This document shows positions 24,055 to 29,153 of a DNA stretch of 29,153 nt, one piece after another. The notes under the pieces are model-generated. The model had not been told where the DNA came from. It saw only the letters and a program-made list of their open reading frames with translations, and did not search any database. The stretch lies in the IMG/VR virus record IMGVR_UViG_3300001720_000017, positions 1 through 29,153 of that record, one strand, 5' to 3'. The stretch comes from a virus. Numbering within the stretch: position 1 is the first letter of the stretch; each line of letters begins with the position of its first letter. Made by a program: the position numbers and the translations under genes.

Positions 24055-25251
24055 TTATTTTTTTCTTATTTTTAATTTAGCACTATTAGCTCCACTTACG
24101 GCTTTAATTTTTAAACCGTTTAAATACACAGCATCCGAACTAGGAGAAACTCTTGGTTCATTGCTTATGTTTTTAGATTTAGCATACTCAGTTTTCACTG
24201 CATCAGCTTTACCTTGTTCATAAAAGTGATTAGCTATAGTGTCTATGTTTTGTGCTGCAAACAAAGATTTATGGTAGTTACTTAAATCAGTAATTGCCCC
24301 ATCTTCATTTAAGAACTTCTTAAGAAAATTTGCAATATCATTTTGATCTTTTGCGGTCTCGTTTGGATTACTAATTTGATATTTAACTTTTTTATCTCCT
24401 AATTTGAAATCAAAACCTTTGAAATCTTCTGTGAAATATTTGTTTGATCTATCAATAAAATCCTCTCGAGTCTTACTTGCTTTGTTTTGCTCGCTATTAT
24501 AGCGATTGAAAAAGTCAGTAGCTTTTTGTTGTTCCTGAGTAACGCCCGGTCTCAACTTGATCTCGTCGTAATATTTACTCTTGGTTTCTTCCAAAAAGTT
24601 CTTGGCTTTTGCAACCTCTTCCTTTATTGCAAGCTTACGCTTACGTACAGTTTTTTCATCATCTTGTTCCTCATCATATGAAAACTCGTCATCAAGTAAA
24701 AACTCAACTTCCTCGTTGTTTAAATGTGGTTTAGATTGTTTATAAAATTCTTTTAGTAAAGTAACGTCATCAACGTCAGAATAGTCAGCATTTAACCTAA
24801 CATAATCCTCTACTGTACCACCTGTTTCTTCCATAAATGAAACTAGTTTTTCAACGTTTTCTGGTAATTGCTTACCAACTACTTTTTCGTCTCTAACAGC
24901 TTCTTTTAATTCCTTTTCAGCTTCTTTAACCTCTTCTTTAATTTCATCTTCTTTTACTTCTACTATAGGTGAAACTATTTTTTCGGTGGACCGTAGTTCT
25001 TCAACCACTTTTTCGCCACTTGCCTCGTCTTTCTTTTCTTCGACAATAACATTGCTATCATTTGTTTTTTGTGTTGAAATGGCATCTTCTTGTTTTTTAC
25101 TTAAATCTATCTTAGAAATTTCACTTTCTTTTGTTTTTTCTTTTTTAGATAAATCTATTTTATTTGATTGTGGTTTATTATTTGACAACTTTTTAGGTCG
25201 CTTTTTCATTTTAAACTCACCTTCTTGTGGTATGTTTTCTTTATTTTCCAT
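24055..25251 (-). CDS. Scaffolding-type capsid assembly protein, 398 aa
   Basis: Strongly charged and low in aromatic residues. The N-terminus is Lys/Ser-rich with a repeated KIDLSKK element (about residues 32-38 and 47-53). A Glu/Lys/Val coiled region runs from about 85 to 125, with a Glu/Asp-rich segment at about 185-200. A long helix follows, then a more ordered C-terminal domain (about 270-360) and a basic last segment (SAKLKIRKK) that could bind the capsid shell. This composition and the position between portal and major capsid genes are typical of scaffolding proteins, which fill the procapsid and are expelled before DNA enters. Its leader and first ten bases match those of the 257-aa gene. 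There is no protease motif. Confidence 0.7.
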   Translation of the reverse strand: MENKENIPQEGEFKMKKRPKKLSNNKPQSNKIDLSKKEKTKESEISKIDLSKKQEDAISTQKTNDSNVIVEEKKDEASGEKVVEELRSTEKIVSPIVEVKEDEIKEEVKEAEKELKEAVRDEKVVGKQLPENVEKLVSFMEETGGTVEDYVRLNADYSDVDDVTLLKEFYKQSKPHLNNEEVEFLLDDEFSYDEEQDDEKTVRKRKLAIKEEVAKAKNFLEETKSKYYDEIKLRPGVTQEQQKATDFFNRYNSEQNKASKTREDFIDRSNKYFTEDFKGFDFKLGDKKVKYQISNPNETAKDQNDIANFLKKFLNEDGAITDLSNYHKSLFAAQNIDTIANHFYEQGKADAVKTEYAKSKNISNEPRVSPSSDAVYLNGLKIKAVSGANSAKLKIRKK

Positions 25252-25274
25252 GATATGATATTATATAATAATTA
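25242..25274 (-). promoter_or_regulatory. Shared leader element, copy before the scaffold gene
   Basis: It begins one base after the portal stop codon: 23 A/T-rich bases then ATGGAAAATA. It differs from the 22081-22113 copy at three positions only. No terminator precedes this copy, so its meaning does not depend on the adjacent hairpin. Confidence 0.55.
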
Positions 25275-25275
25275 C

Positions 25276-27633
25276 CTATTCGCTAGGCATTTCAAAATTG
25301 GTTGGTAATGTACCATCCTGTCTCTGTTGTATCATTTGACTTTGCTGTGTAGCTTGGATTCTTGATCTTTTATCTTTACGATCTTCTATTTGAGCTTCTT
25401 TAGCTTTCATAGCTTCAACATCCATAGCCTTTAACTCTTTGTCAAAACCGTATTGTAACTCTATTAATTGTTTTTTTATTTCTCCTTCTGTTTGTATCTT
25501 TTGAATATCAAATTGAACTTTACCTTGTTCAAGCTGTAAAGCAGTTTGAGATATAGCTTGTTGTTTTTGAACTTCTGCCATAGCTGCTCTTTCAGCAGTT
25601 TCTGCATTAGCATCAGCTTGAGCTTTGATCATTGCTTGTTGTTGTTTTTGATCTGACTCTGTTTTTTGCTCTTGTTTTAGCTTAAGTAATTTGTTAGCTA
25701 ATTTTAAGTTTTTAATCTCTCTTATATCTATAGCGTCTGATAAAGATATTTGCTGTTGTTGTAAAGCCATTTGTATATTTTGCTCTAACATAGCTTTATT
25801 TTCTTCATCTGGTTCTAGCTCTAAGTATATACCAAAGTCATACATATGTAAATCCATAACTTCTTCTAAAGTTTTTACATTATATAAACTTATACTATCT
25901 ATTAAACTTTCTCTTAATAAATCAAACTGTATACTATCAGCTACTCTTAAAGATATATTTTCACAAGCTCTTAGCGTTAAATATAAACTTGCTTCTAATA
26001 TATGCTTGGTAGCGACGTTTGAGTTAGCAGCAGCTAGTTTTTGTAAACCTACCAATGATTGTTTATCAGGTAAAGTTCCATCTCTAGCTTCGTTAAGACC
26101 TGTTACGTCTCTAATCATTTGTAAGTAATATTGATATGTACCAATTAAACTTTGTATTTTACCTTGTCCTGAAGATGTGGCTAATTCTTGAATAGGTACT
26201 TTGCCTTGATTAATATCACCATCTTGTGTCATTGATCTACCTACAATAGAACCAGTTTGAAAATACATATTTAAAGCTTCAGCTGGGTTGTAATTAGTAC
26301 CATTACCTAAATCAACTTCAGCTAACCCATCAACATCCATAAAAACACCATCAGGAACTGTCCTAGACAATACTTGTTGTAGTTTTAAGGAAGTTAACTG
26401 TATCATGTCAGCAAAACCTATCATACGCTCAACTAATGACTCTATACGACCTTTATACATGTGAGGTGCAACTAACTGATAGTTCATATTAACTTTCACT
26501 GTATTAGAAAACGGTCTTGTCATGTTTTCTGCCATTTCCCATTTTAACATTATTGGGTGACCTAATATCTTTGCTCCACTATATAAAACCTCTATTGATC
26601 TAGATACTTTATCAAACTTATCACTAGGTGGTGGATTAAAAAAGTCTGGTTTCTCTAAAGCTTTTTCTAAACCATTGTCTGTGTACTTTATTTTATAAAC
26701 TTGATCTACATAAGTTTTATATTCAAAATATAATACCTGAACAGTATTGTTATTATCATTACCAGAGTAGTTTCTTGTATAATTCGTATTGCCTGGGAAC
26801 TTTTGTATTTGTTCTAATTCTTTATTACTTAAATTTGGAAACTCTTTTTTTAGTTCTGGTAAACTTATATTCCTAACTTCACCTACGTAATAAATATCCT
26901 CAAAATTAGGATCTTCAGTATAAGACCAGACTAAATTAGCAGGATCAACATATTCAACTGTTATGCCTTCTGATCTATTCCAAGAAGTTTTAACAGCACC
27001 CATACCTAACACAACTAAATCTCTATTAAATCTATTTCTAACTAAATCATATTTATTTTTAGCTAAAGTGTTTTCTATTAATTCTTCTTCAGCAATTTCA
27101 ATAGATTGTTTATAATCTAATTGCATGTGAATTTCTAGCTCTTCTTCAGTCTCAGGTGAACCAGGTGGAGCTTCTCTTAAATCTATACCAAGATCTTGTT
27201 GCATCTTTTGTATAAATTCTCTAGCTAATATATCTTCTTGTATTTTTCGAGCATACTCAGTTCTTTTCTTTTGAGATGCAGGATCTTGTGAAAAAGCTTT
27301 TATGTCATACATTTTATCAGACATACCGTTTACAACTATATCTACAAACTTAGGTATTACCGGTACAGGTTTCCAGTCTAAATTAAGATATGATAAGTCG
27401 CCATTAATAGATAATTCGTCTTTATATTTTTGAACAGATTGTTCACCCCTAGAGTATAACCTTCTTTGATGGAACACGCTATAATTAAAAGAGTATCTAT
27501 TACCACCAACACCTTGACTAAACCATTCACCTTCTATAGCTCTACCAACTTGCAAGCCATAGTCTAATGTCATTTTCTCTTCTTGAGGAATTACTTGATC
27601 TGGAAAAGAACTTCTAGTATTAGTATATATCAT
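25276..27633 (-). CDS. Portal protein, 785 aa
   Basis: The dodecameric ring at the capsid vertex through which DNA is packaged and ejected. The N-terminal wing/crown part includes FNYSVFHQRRLYSRGEQSVQ (about 50), WKPVPVIPKFVDIVVNGMSD (about 85-105) and YDIKAFSQDP, all of which I associate with the large portals of crAss-like and marine podoviruses. Stem-region landmarks are NRFNRDLVVLGMGAVKTSWN (about 200) and VEYVDPANLVWSYTEDPNFE, and MIRDVTGLNEARDG lies near 510. The last 150 residues are a long Gln/Lys/Ala-rich helix that would form the barrel inside the capsid. The start codon directly follows the terminase stop with no gap. It is the only gene here ending in TAG; the others end in TAA. 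Confidence 0.86.
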   Translation of the reverse strand: MIYTNTRSSFPDQVIPQEEKMTLDYGLQVGRAIEGEWFSQGVGGNRYSFNYSVFHQRRLYSRGEQSVQKYKDELSINGDLSYLNLDWKPVPVIPKFVDIVVNGMSDKMYDIKAFSQDPASQKKRTEYARKIQEDILAREFIQKMQQDLGIDLREAPPGSPETEEELEIHMQLDYKQSIEIAEEELIENTLAKNKYDLVRNRFNRDLVVLGMGAVKTSWNRSEGITVEYVDPANLVWSYTEDPNFEDIYYVGEVRNISLPELKKEFPNLSNKELEQIQKFPGNTNYTRNYSGNDNNNTVQVLYFEYKTYVDQVYKIKYTDNGLEKALEKPDFFNPPPSDKFDKVSRSIEVLYSGAKILGHPIMLKWEMAENMTRPFSNTVKVNMNYQLVAPHMYKGRIESLVERMIGFADMIQLTSLKLQQVLSRTVPDGVFMDVDGLAEVDLGNGTNYNPAEALNMYFQTGSIVGRSMTQDGDINQGKVPIQELATSSGQGKIQSLIGTYQYYLQMIRDVTGLNEARDGTLPDKQSLVGLQKLAAANSNVATKHILEASLYLTLRACENISLRVADSIQFDLLRESLIDSISLYNVKTLEEVMDLHMYDFGIYLELEPDEENKAMLEQNIQMALQQQQISLSDAIDIREIKNLKLANKLLKLKQEQKTESDQKQQQAMIKAQADANAETAERAAMAEVQKQQAISQTALQLEQGKVQFDIQKIQTEGEIKKQLIELQYGFDKELKAMDVEAMKAKEAQIEDRKDKRSRIQATQQSQMIQQRQDGTLPTNFEMPSE

Positions 27634-29153
27634 TTATTTGTTTATTTTTGAAAGAACTCCATCGTTGTTGTACGTTGTTATTCCTAAATTAACTGTTTTT
27701 AATCTTCTTTCTGCGATTGGTTTATATTTATTTCTATTACAAGCCATGATAGCAAGTCCAGAACTTATAGAAGCATCATGTTTTGTTCTATTATTTATAT
27801 TGAACTTTCCCCAATCTTCTAATGTATCTTGATGATACATATCTCCATAACCTTCCTCGTTTAAACCAACATAAGAATCTATATAAGCTTCTATTGCAGC
27901 GGCGTGTGCTTGTTTAATGTCTTCACTTGAATTAGGTATTCCACCAATTTCTTTTTCTGTCGTAGATAATTTATTCCAAACTTTGTCAGGTCTGTTCATT
28001 GAAAACCCTCTATATCCTCTGCGTTTAAAGTAATATAATAATCTTGGCTTATTATTTTCAGCTAATATTGGCATACCATAAAATATACAAGCCATGAGTA
28101 CATCTTCAAAAAATATTTCTGCTGTTTGAGGTCTAGCTATATATTCTAAAAAAAAATGATTAGGTGGACAATCTTCCATACTAAATTTAGTTAGTCCATG
28201 TAAAGCACCTTTAGAACCTCTTCCATCAACAGTACCTGATATATCATAACTATCACAACCAAAAGCTCCCATATGATCATTACCAGGATATTTAGTGCCA
28301 CTTTTTATTATAATATTGTTTTGTAAACTACCTACTGGTATCCAGCTTATATTGAATCTACCATTTTTATTAGGTATAAATATAACTTTAGAATCTTTAA
28401 TACCATTTTGCCATTGAAAACTACCTCTAGTAACACTTGCTTTATTATTTAGATCTTCGTTATAATCTATCTGTTCATATATCTTTGTTAGATTAAATAA
28501 ACTTTCTTTTGTTTCATCTCTAAAAGCGTGTTTTTCAGTTCTTGGAAATTGTCTGTAATATTCGTTTAAACTATCTTGATCAGACTTTAAACCATCTACT
28601 TCGTTTTCCCAATGCTCTATAACTCCATTTTTAATTTCTTCACCATCAACGCCTTTAATTTTATTTTTTCCTCTAATGAATACAGGTGATCCGTAAGAAT
28701 CCATGAATCCTTCGTAGTTCCACTCCATAGGGATGAACATAGAATAGAGTCCAGAAGAAGTTTGTCCATTTCTATTTCTTTTTGTAACGTCTGAATTGTT
28801 GTAAAGTTTTTTGAAGTTGTTTCCACCTTTATCTAATGCGTTTGAAGTTGAGCCCATCATACACTTGCCTACGATTTTTGATCCTAGCCTTAGTGTTGTT
28901 TTTGTAACTCGCCAGTTGTTTAATATGTTGTCCGGTCTTTCCCATTTTCCGCTTTCGTCGTGTGCTAGTAATTTTAATTTCTCACCATCGTAAGAGTTGT
29001 CGCCGGTATTTTTCCAATCAATAGTTGTGTCAAGTCCATCAAGTTCTCTTAGTTGCTCATTACTTTCAAGCTTTCTTCTAGTAAGTTTTGAAGCCGGAAC
29101 CCTATACGCCAGTTCTGTCTTAGGACGATCCATACCGTCTTGGATCGGCTTGA
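27634..29153 (-). CDS. terL: Terminase large subunit, C-terminal part (runs off the window)
   Basis: The open frame continues past the right edge. The residues before the first in-window Met read KPIQDG, so the Met at 29133 is internal and the true start lies outside. The ATPase Walker motifs should lie in the missing part. Present are a coupling-type motif, MGSTSNALDKGGNNFKKLY (about residues 93-111 counted from that Met), and an RNase H-like nuclease domain. Its acidic sites probably include D in FGCDSYDISG (about 293), E/D in EIFFEDVLMACIFYGMPIL and D in TKHDASISSGLAIMA (about 450). The enzyme pumps phage DNA through the portal and cuts concatemers. It abuts the portal gene directly, which is typical. 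Confidence 0.85.
   Translation of the reverse strand, partial: KPIQDGMDRPKTELAYRVPASKLTRRKLESNEQLRELDGLDTTIDWKNTGDNSYDGEKLKLLAHDESGKWERPDNILNNWRVTKTTLRLGSKIVGKCMMGSTSNALDKGGNNFKKLYNNSDVTKRNRNGQTSSGLYSMFIPMEWNYEGFMDSYGSPVFIRGKNKIKGVDGEEIKNGVIEHWENEVDGLKSDQDSLNEYYRQFPRTEKHAFRDETKESLFNLTKIYEQIDYNEDLNNKASVTRGSFQWQNGIKDSKVIFIPNKNGRFNISWIPVGSLQNNIIIKSGTKYPGNDHMGAFGCDSYDISGTVDGRGSKGALHGLTKFSMEDCPPNHFFLEYIARPQTAEIFFEDVLMACIFYGMPILAENNKPRLLYYFKRRGYRGFSMNRPDKVWNKLSTTEKEIGGIPNSSEDIKQAHAAAIEAYIDSYVGLNEEGYGDMYHQDTLEDWGKFNINNRTKHDASISSGLAIMACNRNKYKPIAERRLKTVNLGITTYNNDGVLSKINK

Noticed and set aside
25276-25278. Possible TAG recoding, as known in some crAss-like phages
   Set aside because: TAG occurs once as a gene end (portal) and is followed by an unrelated gene with its own leader; other genes are full length under the standard code, so there is no evidence for recoding.
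28617-28826. Minus-strand 69-codon frame inside the terminase gene
   Set aside because: Alternative-frame shadow; the terminase frame is continuous and conserved-looking here.
1-29153. tRNA genes, CRISPR arrays, insertion sequences, integrase or attachment sites
   Set aside because: None seen on reading; coding density is almost complete and the gaps are too short to hold them.

Overview
The window is the late (virion) module of a tailed phage. Fourteen complete genes and one partial gene are packed end to end on the minus strand, so transcription runs from right to left. The DNA is visibly AT-rich. Almost every start codon follows an A/T-rich leader with no Shine-Dalgarno motif, a habit of Bacteroidota and their phages. 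The gene order (terminase, portal, scaffold, capsid, adaptor/ring proteins, a huge nozzle protein, then small and very large ejection proteins) and the lack of any sheath or tape-measure gene suggest a short-tailed podovirus. My best guess is a phage of a marine Bacteroidota (Flavobacteriia-type) host, related to crAss-like phages or to uncultured marine podoviruses. Host and taxon are inferred from style and from remembered family resemblance, not from a search.

Layout in transcription order, right to left. Packaging and head: C-terminal part of the large terminase (27634-29153, running off the window), portal (25276-27633), scaffold-like protein (24055-25251), HK97-fold-type major capsid protein (22576-24042) and a 130-aa companion (22158-22550). 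An intrinsic terminator follows at 22113-22140. Next comes a 257-aa conserved protein of unknown function (21317-22090), which sits alone between two terminators. Neck and tail: two adaptor/ring-type proteins (20508-21257 and 19353-20501) and two nozzle/stabilisation-type proteins (15128-19351 and 13199-15121). Ejection cluster: a degenerate GNAT-like protein (12794-13192), a small glycine-zipper internal protein (12225-12788), an unreported 53-aa protein (12051-12212), a 532-aa protein (10447-12045) and a giant 3382-aa polyvalent protein (297-10445). A 40-aa Cys-containing protein (173-295) ends the operon. A hairpin terminator at 92-125 separates it from the end of a convergent plus-strand gene (3-86).

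The most unusual content is in the ejection cluster. The giant protein joins membrane-active segments, an HExxH metallopeptidase-like domain, a sigma-70 region-2-like segment and an intact HAD-type domain. A short [FY]-[SA]-[IT]-D motif recurs five times, mostly at the borders between those domains, and looks like a linker or processing site. The first 30 residues of the 532-aa protein are duplicated as the start of the separate 53-aa protein. Finally, the scaffold gene and the 257-aa gene share a nearly identical 33-nt leader and start region although their proteins are unrelated, which suggests a repeated expression signal.
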